Shown piece after piece: positions 23,257 to 31,961 of a DNA stretch of 64,000 nt; position 1 is the stretch's first letter; each line of letters opens with the position of its first letter. The stretch lies in the IMG/VR virus record IMGVR_UViG_3300025168_000034, positions 1 through 64,000 of that record. One strand, given 5' to 3'. The notes under the pieces were generated by a model. It saw only the letters and a program-made list of their open reading frames with translations. It was not told the origin of the DNA and did not search any database. The stretch comes from a virus. The position numbers were made by a program, and so were the translations under genes.

Positions 23257-23793
23257 TTATTTAGTTTTACAATAATCAGCAAACTCTACTAGGATAGTAT
23301 TTACACCGTCAGTACGGTTCAGTGCTTTTTCATAAGCAGGCACTATGTCTTCTGGTTCAATCAACTCCATTACTTCGGTATTGTTAGTCATTGATCTGAA
23401 GGCTTCAGAGAAGTTTCCTTTGTGTTGACATTGAGGGTCAACTGGATGCTCGCTACCAACAGCAACTCTTATTATAACTCTTGGTGTGAGTTTGCCATTT
23501 GACATCTGCGAGAACTTATCTAAGTGATTGACAATTTGATCAGTTCCCATTAATAAAAAGTTCCACCTTGGATATGTGGATATAGGAATCATACCCTCTA
23601 TCGCCATTCCGTTTGCTAATCCGGATTGAAGATACTCAGCTACTGGTAACTCTAACCTTCTTGATTGATCAATATGTTTTAGGGAATCAAACAATCCAGT
23701 TCCTTCGTATTCAACAGCTTGCCCTATAAACATAGTAGCAGGATGCTCAGCCAATAAACTCATTGCTTTTTGTATTTCTGTATAGTATTTCAT
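23257..23793 (-). CDS. TPP-dependent enzyme, E1-beta/transketolase C-terminal-like subunit
   Basis: 178 residues that match the beta (pyrimidine-binding) half of two-subunit TPP enzymes such as the E1 of 2-oxoacid dehydrogenases: an acidic residue that activates TPP in ELPVAEYLQSGLANGMAIEG and a Rossmann-like core (RVIIRVAVGS). It stops before the full E1-beta C-terminal domain, so it is shorter than usual. Its partner gene at 23,797-24,426 carries the PP-binding half. Confidence 0.75.
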   Translation of the reverse strand: MKYYTEIQKAMSLLAEHPATMFIGQAVEYEGTGLFDSLKHIDQSRRLELPVAEYLQSGLANGMAIEGMIPISTYPRWNFLLMGTDQIVNHLDKFSQMSNGKLTPRVIIRVAVGSEHPVDPQCQHKGNFSEAFRSMTNNTEVMELIEPEDIVPAYEKALNRTDGVNTILVEFADYCKTK

Positions 23794-23796
23794 AAA

Positions 23797-24426
23797 CTAA
23801 AATTGTACTCTTAATCCAGCACCTGCGTGTGGATATTTGTTGTTATCGTATTGGTAATATATTAAATTCTTTTGTTCAACAATTCCTCCTTCATATTCCT
23901 TTTCTAAGAAGTATGGAGTAGTTCGTTGCCAAATTTCTGGAGTAGGTGTGCATACAGACTTTTTATTATCTTCAATTATAAAAGTAATTGGAAGATCTTT
24001 ATTCAAAGAGTATTTGTAGGCTTCATGAAAATGTCCAGTCTCTGCACTCATGTCACCAACCCAACACCAAACTCTATTCTTTTTCTTTTGTAACTTTATA
24101 GCTAATGCTATGCCAGCTGCGATTGAAGGGATCCCACCAACAATCGAACTGCATATGAATTTATATTCCGGTAGATTGGCTACCATAGACTTGCCATCTC
24201 TAATATTAGATTCTAGCACTTCAGGCGGTATGCCTTTAAGTAGTCCTTGATAATGATTTCGCCAAGTACAACACACCCAATCGTTTTCAATATCTATTTT
24301 TTTGAATATCTCTAAGATTTGATCTTCATTACCGTGATAAAGATGTATGGGTGCAGAAATTTCACCACTATTAAAAGCATCTCCTATTCTTTTTTCAAAT
24401 GCTATTAGTTCCTTTTTGTCTATCAT
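23797..24426 (-). CDS. TPP-dependent enzyme, E1-alpha-like subunit
   Basis: Residues 80-170 hold a TPP-binding motif GDMSAETGHFHEAYKYS followed by an Asn (IIEDNKK), the GDG(X)nNN-type site with Mg2+ ligands. The start (IDKKELIAFEKRIGDAF) and FICSSIVGGIPSIAAG match E1-alpha of dehydrogenases or transketolase-like enzymes. At 209 residues it is short. In a sugar island it more likely makes a branched or chain-extended sugar than feeds central metabolism. Its ATG overlaps a 26-codon ORF. Confidence 0.75.
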   Translation of the reverse strand: MIDKKELIAFEKRIGDAFNSGEISAPIHLYHGNEDQILEIFKKIDIENDWVCCTWRNHYQGLLKGIPPEVLESNIRDGKSMVANLPEYKFICSSIVGGIPSIAAGIALAIKLQKKKNRVWCWVGDMSAETGHFHEAYKYSLNKDLPITFIIEDNKKSVCTPTPEIWQRTTPYFLEKEYEGGIVEQKNLIYYQYDNNKYPHAGAGLRVQF

Positions 24427-24503
24427 ATCCTAACCTTATCTTTTGTTTTAATACCCTCACCGATTAAGGTGTCTATCGTATACTCTAAGCCTCTTTTTAC
24501 CAT
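24423..24503 (-). CDS. Possible 26-aa bridging ORF
   Basis: ATG at 24,503 to TGA at 24,423 reads MVKRGLEYTIDTLIGEGIK then TKDKVRI. It overlaps the upstream stop by 7 bases and shares an ATGA with the E1-alpha start. It may be a real coupling peptide or a remnant of a gene fragment. The evidence is positional only. Confidence 0.35.
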   Translation of the reverse strand: MVKRGLEYTIDTLIGEGIKTKDKVRI

Positions 24504-25459
24504 ATAAACTTGTGTTTGTAATACTCTACTATACTCTTTATTTCCCATTTAAACAACTTTCTCGGCTTCCAACCGAGTGATCTAAGTTTAGAATCATCTA
24601 ACGAGTATCGCACATCTTGACCTGGTCTGCTGTAAGAGTAATCTATATATTTATTCTCCTTCTTTCCATCGGAAATATCAACACCCATAGAATCAAAAAC
24701 GCTACGTACTGTATCGAAGTTTGTTTGCTCAAACCCACCAGCTATATTATATATCTCACCAATCGTTCCTTTTTCAATCAATGCAATAACAGCTTCTGCT
24801 GTATCGTCTGCGTGTAACCAGTTCCTATAAGGCTTTCCATAATTATGTAGAGGCACTTTGCGACCGAGATTAGCTAGCTTGACAGTTTTAGGAATCAATT
24901 TCTCAACATACTGACCTATGCCATAGTTGTTGGTTGGTCTCAAAATCATATAAGGAATCTTGTGCGTACGACCCCAAGCTGTTATTAACATATCAGCAGC
25001 TGCTTTTGTGGCAGAGTATGGATTACTTGGTTTAAGAAGAGCGTCTTCTGTATGACTACCTTCATCAATATCACCATAAACCTCATCTGTACTAAAGTGT
25101 ATCAGTACTGGTTTCTTATCCTGCTCACCTCTATGATTCTTAATTAATTCTAAAAGGTTGTGTACTCCATCGATATTTGATTTTACAAACTCACTGCTAC
25201 TTGCTATGCTGTTACCAACATGTGTTTCAGCAGCTGTGTTGATTACATAATCACAATCATACAGAAAGTATAGGTCGTTTATATCACAATCTACAAATGA
25301 AAAGTTAGGATCTTTTTTAAACTCTTTAAGTATTGTTTTGTTTGCTGCGTAAGTCATCTTATCAACTCCCTTGACATACCATCCCTTCTCTAAACACTTA
25401 CGTGTAACATAAGATCCTATAAATCCTAAACATCCAGTTACGTATACTATTTTTTTCAT
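24497..25459 (-). CDS. dTDP-glucose 4,6-dehydratase-like enzyme
   Basis: Extended SDR of 320 residues. The Rossmann motif TGCLGFIGSYV starts at residue 8; HFSTDEVYGD is the characteristic T-D-E dehydratase triad motif and YSATKAAAD has the catalytic YxxxK; RPTNNYGIGQYVEKLIPK and YNIAGG are family motifs. It would make an NDP-4-keto-6-deoxy-sugar; the nucleotide is not certain. It lies among Gmd, ColD-like and other sugar enzymes. Confidence 0.8.
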   Translation of the reverse strand: MKKIVYVTGCLGFIGSYVTRKCLEKGWYVKGVDKMTYAANKTILKEFKKDPNFSFVDCDINDLYFLYDCDYVINTAAETHVGNSIASSSEFVKSNIDGVHNLLELIKNHRGEQDKKPVLIHFSTDEVYGDIDEGSHTEDALLKPSNPYSATKAAADMLITAWGRTHKIPYMILRPTNNYGIGQYVEKLIPKTVKLANLGRKVPLHNYGKPYRNWLHADDTAEAVIALIEKGTIGEIYNIAGGFEQTNFDTVRSVFDSMGVDISDGKKENKYIDYSYSRPGQDVRYSLDDSKLRSLGWKPRKLFKWEIKSIVEYYKHKFIW

Positions 25460-25461
25460 AA

Positions 25462-26442
25462 TTATCCTACTCTATATTTTTTTAACCAATACTCTATCAT
25501 TTCATCTAACATTGTTTCAAATGTATAGCTGTGTTTCCAACCCAACTCTTTCTCTGCTTTTGAGCAATCACCCTTTAAGAATCGTAACTCTTCTGATCTA
25601 TAATATTTCTCATCCTGAGTGACATGCTCATTCCAATCCAAATCTAATTTACCAAATACATACTCAACTAAATCTTTTACTGTGTGAGATACTCCAGTTG
25701 AGCATACAAAGTCGTCTGGATGGTTGTGTTGAAGCATTAGCCACATTGCATGCACATAATCCTTTGCATGTCCCCAATCTCTACTAGCATCCAAGTTTCC
25801 AAGTGCTAATTGGTTTGTTAATCCTAGTTTGATTCTAACGGCTTCCTTTACCACTTTGTTAGTTACAAAGTTTGTACCACGTCTTGGTGATTCGTGATTA
25901 AATAATATTCCGTTTGATATGAATAATCCGTAAGCATTTCTATAGTTTCTGCATATGTTATAACCAAACACCTTCGCACAACCGTATGGTGATACTGGAT
26001 TAAGAGGTGTTGTTTCTCTTTGATATCCATCATCATCTATATTGTTGCCAAACATCTCTGAACTACTAGCTTGATACATTTTTGCTTCTGGACATGTTAA
26101 GCGAATCGCTTCTAATAAGTTTAGTGTTCCCATTGCAATAGAATCTGTTGTATATATTGGTTGGTCAAAACTAATCTTTACATGCGATTGTGCAGCAAGG
26201 TTGTATATCTCATCAGGTTTACACTTCTGTAATACACGTATAAGTGATGACATATCTGTCATGTCGGCATACTCTAAGTTAATTTGTTTGAATAACTTGT
26301 CTGGAATACGAGCTGTTTGATTTTCTGATACAGAGTTGCGTTTTAGTATTCCCCACACCTCATAACCCTTCTCTACCAATAATTCTGTCAGATAGGATCC
26401 GTCTTGCCCATTAATTCCAGTTATTAACGCTACTTTACTCAT
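25462..26442 (-). CDS. gmd: GDP-mannose 4,6-dehydratase
   Basis: A 326-residue Gmd: GINGQDGSYLTELL at the start, LAAQSHVKISFDQP, YQASSSEMFG, TPLNPVSPYGCAKVFGYN with the catalytic YxxxK, ESPRRGTNFVTNKV, and LDASRDWGHAKDYVHAMW are all typical Gmd motifs. It converts GDP-D-mannose to GDP-4-keto-6-deoxy-D-mannose, the branch point to GDP-fucose, GDP-colitose and GDP-perosamine. The next two genes choose between these. Confidence 0.9.
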   Translation of the reverse strand: MSKVALITGINGQDGSYLTELLVEKGYEVWGILKRNSVSENQTARIPDKLFKQINLEYADMTDMSSLIRVLQKCKPDEIYNLAAQSHVKISFDQPIYTTDSIAMGTLNLLEAIRLTCPEAKMYQASSSEMFGNNIDDDGYQRETTPLNPVSPYGCAKVFGYNICRNYRNAYGLFISNGILFNHESPRRGTNFVTNKVVKEAVRIKLGLTNQLALGNLDASRDWGHAKDYVHAMWLMLQHNHPDDFVCSTGVSHTVKDLVEYVFGKLDLDWNEHVTQDEKYYRSEELRFLKGDCSKAEKELGWKHSYTFETMLDEMIEYWLKKYRVG

Positions 26443-27589
26443 ATTTGTTTATTATGTCTATTATTAAATTCATGTCTTTCTTTGTAAGATCTTGATGGTT
26501 AGGAATATAAAACCCTTGTGCTTCTAGTAATTCACAGTTTGGTAAAAATGGCTTCCAATGTTTGTTCATCCACATTGGTTTATTTGCCATGTTGCCTGCA
26601 ATCAATGGTCTTACTTCAACATCTGCAGCTAATAAGTCTCTGATAATATCATCTCGACGAGAATGTACAATTGGTATTGCAAAACTAGAAACATAGTCTC
26701 CAGGCTTTTCTTCTAACTCGAGATAGTTAGCTTTCAGTTTTTCTTTGTAGTATTCAAAGTTATTGTTACGTTGTCGTGCATAACGATCTAACTTATCTAT
26801 AGCTCGCAATCCTATAAATGCTTGGAGGTCTGTAGATCTCAAGTTCATCCCTGGAACATAGAAATTATATAGAGCATCAAAATCAGTACATCCATGCTGT
26901 TCTCTCAACTTCTTCTGTTTTTCTCTTGGTAAATCTCGATCCCATCCATGACTTCTCATCATTAATAACAAATGATAAAAATCTTCATCATCTGTATTTA
27001 TAAAGCCGCCTTCAATTGTTGATAGATGATGACCAAAATACATTGAGAAAAAGGATGCAAGTCCAAACGATCCTAAATGCTGTTGTTGGTACTTAGATCC
27101 CATACTCTCACAAACATCCTCTAATAGAATTACACCATATTTAGCACACAACTTTGTTATCTCTAACATATTAGGGACTAACCCTAGTGGTGACACTAAA
27201 ATAAATGTAGCAGGATTTTCACGTCGAAATATTGCTTCTAACGATTCTAAATCACACGACAAATCACTTAAATTACAATCACACATTGTGACATCGTAAC
27301 CTAACAACATAGGTGAACTTACATCCGTAGCCCAACTCAACGCAGGCACTACTATTTTATTGTTTTTTAGCTTACCTGATTCTTTTAATGCTGCTAATGT
27401 TAATAAGATAGAAGAAGATCCAGAATTAACAAATACTGAATATTTTGTTCCTATTTTTTTTGCCCATTTTTCTTCCAACTGTTTGGTTAATTCACCTTTA
27501 GTAAGTCTTGGTATCGGGTCTTGCTGTAACCATTCGACAAGTGCATTGATGTCTTGTCTATCTATTGTATCGCTAACTAATTTTATCAT
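26435..27589 (-). CDS. colD: ColD-like GDP-4-keto-6-deoxymannose 3-dehydratase
   Basis: A 384-residue DegT/DnrJ/EryC1-family PLP enzyme. The key point is at residues 183-194: where aminotransferases have the PLP-Schiff-base Lys, this has MYFGHHLSTIEGG, a His at about 188. In E. coli ColD a His in this place acts as the base for a C3 dehydration rather than transamination. VNSGSSS and LLEDVCESMG are the PLP-binding motifs. With Gmd and the SDR next door this predicts GDP-colitose. A perosamine-type aminotransferase is ruled out by the absence of Lys. Confidence 0.85.
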   Translation of the reverse strand: MIKLVSDTIDRQDINALVEWLQQDPIPRLTKGELTKQLEEKWAKKIGTKYSVFVNSGSSSILLTLAALKESGKLKNNKIVVPALSWATDVSSPMLLGYDVTMCDCNLSDLSCDLESLEAIFRRENPATFILVSPLGLVPNMLEITKLCAKYGVILLEDVCESMGSKYQQQHLGSFGLASFFSMYFGHHLSTIEGGFINTDDEDFYHLLLMMRSHGWDRDLPREKQKKLREQHGCTDFDALYNFYVPGMNLRSTDLQAFIGLRAIDKLDRYARQRNNNFEYYKEKLKANYLELEEKPGDYVSSFAIPIVHSRRDDIIRDLLAADVEVRPLIAGNMANKPMWMNKHWKPFLPNCELLEAQGFYIPNHQDLTKKDMNLIIDIINKYE

Positions 27590-28463
27590 ATACTTTTTTT
27601 ATACCTTCTTCGTATGGAGTAAATTCAAATTCTGGAAATAATGATAACATCTTATCTATGCTAACATCTTTTCTGTATTGACCGTCAAGCTCTGGCTTAT
27701 CGTACTTAATATAGTAATTTTTACCCAAAGAAGCTAAAGCTTTTTCAGCTAATTCATGAATTGATTGGTTCTCTGGATAAGCTATGTTGAAGTTTTCAGT
27801 TATATCATTTTCAATGGTCAACTTAATAATCCTAGCTAGATCTCCTGCATACATGAATTGACGAAGTGGTCTACCAGTTCCTAGCAAATTCAATTGGCTA
27901 TCACTTGTCTTGATCTTTTTTAAGAGTGCAGTAATGAAATGCATCTTCTTATCGTTTTCAAAATTATCATACTCACTATATAGATTGCATGGTGTGATGT
28001 AGTTATACTTTGTATCATATTGCTTGTTGTATGCTTTAATCTGCACCGCTAGAGCTCTTTTGGCATATCCATAACTAAAATTAGTTTCTGCTGGAGGTCC
28101 TGAGAATAAGTCCTTTTCTTGCATCGGGTATGATTGCATTTTGTCTGGATAGATGCATGTGCTTAATATTCCTACAAATCTTTTGACACTATACTCGTGA
28201 CACACCTTAACAATATTAGTATTCATCAATACATTATCGTCAAAATATTCTGCAGGCTTTGCTATGTTATCTTGAATACCACCAACCTTAGCAGCTAAAT
28301 GAACAACTACATCAGGTGTGTATGAGGATATCAACCATCGAACCTTTCCAATATCTGTAAGATCACAATCCTTACTACCAACGTATATTGCATCAGGAAT
28401 CACTTCTTTGAGATGCTTACCTACTGTACTCGTACCGCCGGTCACTAATATTCTTTTATTCAT
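27573..28463 (-). CDS. ColC/Fcl-like GDP-sugar epimerase-reductase
   Basis: An SDR of the GDP-L-fucose synthase type, 296 residues: TGGTSTVGKHL motif, HLAAKVGGIQDN, ILSTCIYPD, and YGYAKRA with the catalytic Tyr and Lys, NLYSEYDNF. Fcl enzymes and ColC both do C5 epimerisation and C4 reduction of a 4-keto-6-deoxymannose sugar. Beside the ColD-like gene ColC activity (GDP-L-colitose synthesis) is the best inference; GDP-fucose synthesis is the alternative. Confidence 0.75.
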   Translation of the reverse strand: MNKRILVTGGTSTVGKHLKEVIPDAIYVGSKDCDLTDIGKVRWLISSYTPDVVVHLAAKVGGIQDNIAKPAEYFDDNVLMNTNIVKVCHEYSVKRFVGILSTCIYPDKMQSYPMQEKDLFSGPPAETNFSYGYAKRALAVQIKAYNKQYDTKYNYITPCNLYSEYDNFENDKKMHFITALLKKIKTSDSQLNLLGTGRPLRQFMYAGDLARIIKLTIENDITENFNIAYPENQSIHELAEKALASLGKNYYIKYDKPELDGQYRKDVSIDKMLSLFPEFEFTPYEEGIKKVYDKIS

Positions 28464-29467
28464 AGCGTTTTAAATTCGTTTAAATGTTGTTCAATCTCAA
28501 TATAATTTACTTCTTCTAAAAACATATTACCAGGTCTTTTTGTCAATACACAATTTAGTTTATCGCTAATATTTTTTTTGTCTTGCTTTAATGCATTAAT
28601 CATTTGATCAGTATTAGGTACTGACAAATCTTTATATATAGCTTTTAAGGTACTACCAATCTCAGTTAGATCTGCTTTATCTATATATCCTCTTTTGTAT
28701 GAAATATAATTTGCAATATCCATTCCCAAAGACACAGCTACACCATGTGGCACTTTGTTATTTGTACAAGACTCAATAGCATGTCCAAACGTATGGCCAT
28801 AGTTTAAGATTAATCTCTCCTTCTTATCAAACTCATCTAATTCAACAAAGCCACGTTTAATCTCCAAACACCTTGCGGTGAGTTTTTTTGGTGAGTTTTT
28901 ATTAAGTACAAAAAACAAATAATCTTCACGGCTCGATACTAAGAAGAAATGCAACATCTCACCTAATCCGGATAACATATCTGCTTCTGGTAGAGTGTCC
29001 AGAAAACTACTACACACAATAACTTTGTTAGGTGGATAAAAATTCCCTAGTTGATTTTTGTATGTATTAAAGTTTATTGAAGTCTTGCCTCCAATACAAC
29101 TATCACCTTGAGCTAGTAAGGTTGTTGGGTAGAATACCCAATCAACACCTCGAAATATTATTGAAGAGATAAACCCAACTGCATCTTGAGTAATCCCTCC
29201 GCCTACTGCAATCAGCTTATTTCTTTTGGTAAACGGTGTCTCAGGCACTTTATATATTAGATCGAGTATATCAGCAATCTTAGAAAACTCTTTAGTCTGC
29301 TCAGACACATCTAACAAGATATATGAACCTACATCACTCAGAGCTGATGTAAAAACATTTGAATCAACAATTATGATATCTCCTGGATTGTATACGGTTT
29401 TGATAGACTTGATGAAGTCTGTTTCAAATTGTACTTGGTAGTCTCGTATTGATGATTTTATATTCAT
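28460..29467 (-). CDS. Sugar-phosphate cyclase-like (AroB family) enzyme
   Basis: A 335-residue protein with the dehydroquinate-synthase-type layout: VGGGITQDAVGFISS NAD motif, CIGGKTSINF then KNQLGNFYPP, GLGEMLHFF with the metal Glu, LNYGHTFGHAIE with metal His, and HGVAVSLGM with the third ligand. Where AroB has Glu-Val-Ile-Lys this has Glu-Met-Leu-His, changing a substrate-binding Lys. The family also includes EEVS and DOIS, which cyclise sugar phosphates to cyclitols. Its neighbours (SDR, SIS, class III aminotransferase) fit a cyclitol or aminocyclitol pathway. Confidence 0.75.
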   Translation of the reverse strand: MNIKSSIRDYQVQFETDFIKSIKTVYNPGDIIIVDSNVFTSALSDVGSYILLDVSEQTKEFSKIADILDLIYKVPETPFTKRNKLIAVGGGITQDAVGFISSIIFRGVDWVFYPTTLLAQGDSCIGGKTSINFNTYKNQLGNFYPPNKVIVCSSFLDTLPEADMLSGLGEMLHFFLVSSREDYLFFVLNKNSPKKLTARCLEIKRGFVELDEFDKKERLILNYGHTFGHAIESCTNNKVPHGVAVSLGMDIANYISYKRGYIDKADLTEIGSTLKAIYKDLSVPNTDQMINALKQDKKNISDKLNCVLTKRPGNMFLEEVNYIEIEQHLNEFKTL

Positions 29468-30138
29468 GTGATTGAAAAGCCTCCGTCTATTATAATATTT
29501 TGTCCAGTAATATATGTGTTTAGGTCGCTACATAAAAATATGACAGCATTAGCTATCTCTTGTGGAGTAGCCATTCTTTTCATAGGTACCTTAGATACTA
29601 ATTCTGATATCTGTGAGTCTGTTAGTATGCTTCTTGTCAGCTTTGTGTCTGTAAAGCCTGGTGAGATTGTATTGACTTGTATGTTGTACTCTGCTAACTC
29701 AGCTGCTAATGTCTTGGTCATTCCTATTAATGCAGATTTTGATGTAGTGTAGCATAACCTTTTTGCTACTGTTTTATCTCCCCATATTGAAGCTATGTTT
29801 ATTATCTTTCCTCCACCACTTCTTTTCATATGTTTAGATACGTGTTGTGATATTATGAATGGAGCTTTAACATTTACTTGCATAATAGTATCAAAGTCGT
29901 GCTCCTTAATGTCATGCAAGTTATCAATCTTATTAATGCCAGCACAGTTAATACAGATATCAATGTTAGGTAGATCAGCTAGTAGTTGTTTAATTGACGT
30001 GTCTGATCTAAGATCATAATCTTCTGATCCTATGCTCGTAACACTGCCTCGATTGCAGTTGAAGGAATTGACTATAGCTTTGCCAATCCCTCCACTGCCT
30101 CCAGTTACTAATATATTTTTATCTGCAAAGTTGAACAC
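29464..30138 (-). CDS. Short-chain dehydrogenase/reductase
   Basis: A classical SDR: TGGSGGIGKAI cofactor motif, NCAGINK (NAG), a Ser in IINIASIWGD, YTTSKSALIG with the YxxxK pair, and ISPGFTDT. Best start is GTG at 30,138, overlapping the TAG of the SIS gene by one base and giving VFNFADKNILVTGG, the normal SDR N-terminus; an ATG at 30,210 would add 24 atypical residues and overlap by 73. Likely oxidises or reduces a sugar or cyclitol hydroxyl in this pathway. Confidence 0.75.
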   Translation of the reverse strand: MFNFADKNILVTGGSGGIGKAIVNSFNCNRGSVTSIGSEDYDLRSDTSIKQLLADLPNIDICINCAGINKIDNLHDIKEHDFDTIMQVNVKAPFIISQHVSKHMKRSGGGKIINIASIWGDKTVAKRLCYTTSKSALIGMTKTLAAELAEYNIQVNTISPGFTDTKLTRSILTDSQISELVSKVPMKRMATPQEIANAVIFLCSDLNTYITGQNIIIDGGFSIT

Positions 30139-30749
30139 TATTTTAGTGGGTTTCTTGCTAATGGTTGAGATGTACCCTTCCTTACTACCTCTTCTTTTAT
30201 AGAAGGACACTCAGCACCACATGCGTGAATAAGATCGTAGAATAATATTAGCGAAAGAACCTCTACAGTGTGAAAGTATTTACAATCTAAAACCACATTG
30301 TTAATTTTATCTCCTAATACACCTCTATCTTGCCCAGCTATCATTGCTGTCTTGTATCCATTCTTCTCAGCCCAATGACAACAAGACACTACATTCTTTG
30401 AACCGCCAGAACATGATAAGGCTACAATCATAGCGTCATCCTTCATCTTTCCAGTCTTTCTTTGTAGCTCAAGCCAACTCAAAAAGAGATTGTTATATCC
30501 ATAATCATTCGCGATGCTTGTCATTAAGCATTGACTCTCAAGCGTTGAGATGCTTTTTTGGATACCTGCCTTTGCAAACAAACGAGTACAATCGTCAGCG
30601 GCATGGTTAGCAACAGCCCACAACCCTCCATTTGCAACAAGGTATATGTCACTACTCGAAGCAAAGTCTTTTTCAAACTTCTTCCATTGCTTTGTGATTA
30701 ATGTTGCTTCTAACTTTTCTTCTATGTTTTCAAAATCAATATTTGCCAT
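30138..30749 (-). CDS. SIS-domain sugar isomerase/aminotransferase-like protein
   Basis: A single-domain SIS protein of the GmhA type: LVANGGLWAVANHAADDCTR in the N-terminal helix, then VALSCSGGSKNVV, the phosphosugar-binding Ser/Gly loop, and YKTAMIAGQ. GmhA converts sedoheptulose 7-phosphate to heptose 7-phosphate; other SIS proteins act on ketose or aldose phosphates. As the upstream substrate supply for the cyclase, such an isomerase is plausible. A promoter-like motif lies 20 bases upstream. Confidence 0.75.
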   Translation of the reverse strand: MANIDFENIEEKLEATLITKQWKKFEKDFASSSDIYLVANGGLWAVANHAADDCTRLFAKAGIQKSISTLESQCLMTSIANDYGYNNLFLSWLELQRKTGKMKDDAMIVALSCSGGSKNVVSCCHWAEKNGYKTAMIAGQDRGVLGDKINNVVLDCKYFHTVEVLSLILFYDLIHACGAECPSIKEEVVRKGTSQPLARNPLK

Positions 30750-30768
30750 TTGTTTTCTTTTTATTTGT

Positions 30769-30797
30769 AATATACTTATTTTTTATCATTATTCCTA
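30769..30797 (-). promoter_or_regulatory. Promoter-like motif inside the glycan island
   Basis: TAGGAA, 17 bases, TATATT (30,774-30,769) on the minus strand, in the gap between the aminotransferase and the SIS gene. It would start a transcript for the SIS, SDR, cyclase and colitose genes. Confidence 0.5.
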
Positions 30798-31961
30798 CTA
30801 TAAACTCCTTCTTATTAAAGATAATGCATCTCTAATTGTTCCCCATGTAATATTCAAATTCGGTCTTAATCTAACAGACATCTCTCCAGTTGGATTACAT
30901 ATCATACCATTCTCATACAGCTTCTTAACAAAGCTATCTCTGTATATTTTTCTGTTGAAGTCAAACGCCAACAATAAACCTATTTGTCTCACATTTGTTA
31001 TTTGAGGCATCTCTCTTAATCCATCAGCTAATAGGTTCCCCATTGTTGTAGCATTATCTAAAAGGTTGTCTTTTTCTATTGCTTTGATAATATACTTACA
31101 TCTAATCATGTCTAATAAGTCTCCATCAAATGTGACTGATAATCGCTTTGGTACTTCAAAAACCTTATTGTGTGTGTTTTTCACCATTATTCCTGATACT
31201 TGTGATTTCTTACCAAAAGCAATAATGTCAGGCTCTATACCTAAATGATCGCAATACCACACCTTACCAGATGCTCCAAAGCCAGTTTGAACTTCATCAA
31301 AAATTAATGGAATATCTTTTTCTGTACACAACTCTCTTAGCTGGAGAAGTTGGTGTTGTGGTAAATAATTATCACCATACGTAGATTGTATTGGTTCAAT
31401 GATAATTCCATGTATGCGTGATGTGTTTCTCCATGGGCTACGAATGTGTTTGATTGCTTGCTTTATAGAATCAACTTGAGGCCATGCTTGTGCGCCAGGT
31501 AAACTTCCTTGTCTCACATCTACTCCTTGGAATCTTGTAGTAAGTATGTTTCCTACAGAATTGATACCATGAAAGCTGTTCTTAATTGAAAGTATATATC
31601 CTTTGGGGTTAGGTCCTTTGTGCCACATAGCTGCTTTAACAGCTGCTTCGTTGGCTAATGCTCCTGTGCATGTAAAAGCGTAATTTGAGTAACCTTCTCG
31701 AGATGTAAAGTTTTTAAAGTGTTCATAGAAGGACTCGTATTCATCAGAAAGCATTTCACAGTTTACGATTTTAAGCTTTGATACTCTCTTCACCTCCTCT
31801 TCAAACGACTTATCGAATACTGGATGGTTATATCCTATTGGAAGAGATGAGTACATACCCATGAAGTCGAGGTAGTATTTGTTTGTGGTTTTATCAAACA
31901 CATAGCTACCTTTGCTTTTGTCAAAGTCAATCTTAATATTAAATGCGCTTGTTTTACTCAT
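30798..31961 (-). CDS. Class III aminotransferase
   Basis: 387 residues with a fold-type I PLP site: TCTGALANEAAVKAA, SFHGINSVG, EPIQSTYGDNY, IFDEVQTGFGASGKV and IIAFGKKSQVSG with the Schiff-base Lys. The FGKKSQV motif is like that of lysine 6-aminotransferases, but the island points to a sugar or cyclitol substrate. Class III enzymes are the normal aminators of keto-cyclitols and some keto-sugars. Confidence 0.8.
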   Translation of the reverse strand: MSKTSAFNIKIDFDKSKGSYVFDKTTNKYYLDFMGMYSSLPIGYNHPVFDKSFEEEVKRVSKLKIVNCEMLSDEYESFYEHFKNFTSREGYSNYAFTCTGALANEAAVKAAMWHKGPNPKGYILSIKNSFHGINSVGNILTTRFQGVDVRQGSLPGAQAWPQVDSIKQAIKHIRSPWRNTSRIHGIIIEPIQSTYGDNYLPQHQLLQLRELCTEKDIPLIFDEVQTGFGASGKVWYCDHLGIEPDIIAFGKKSQVSGIMVKNTHNKVFEVPKRLSVTFDGDLLDMIRCKYIIKAIEKDNLLDNATTMGNLLADGLREMPQITNVRQIGLLLAFDFNRKIYRDSFVKKLYENGMICNPTGEMSVRLRPNLNITWGTIRDALSLIRRSL

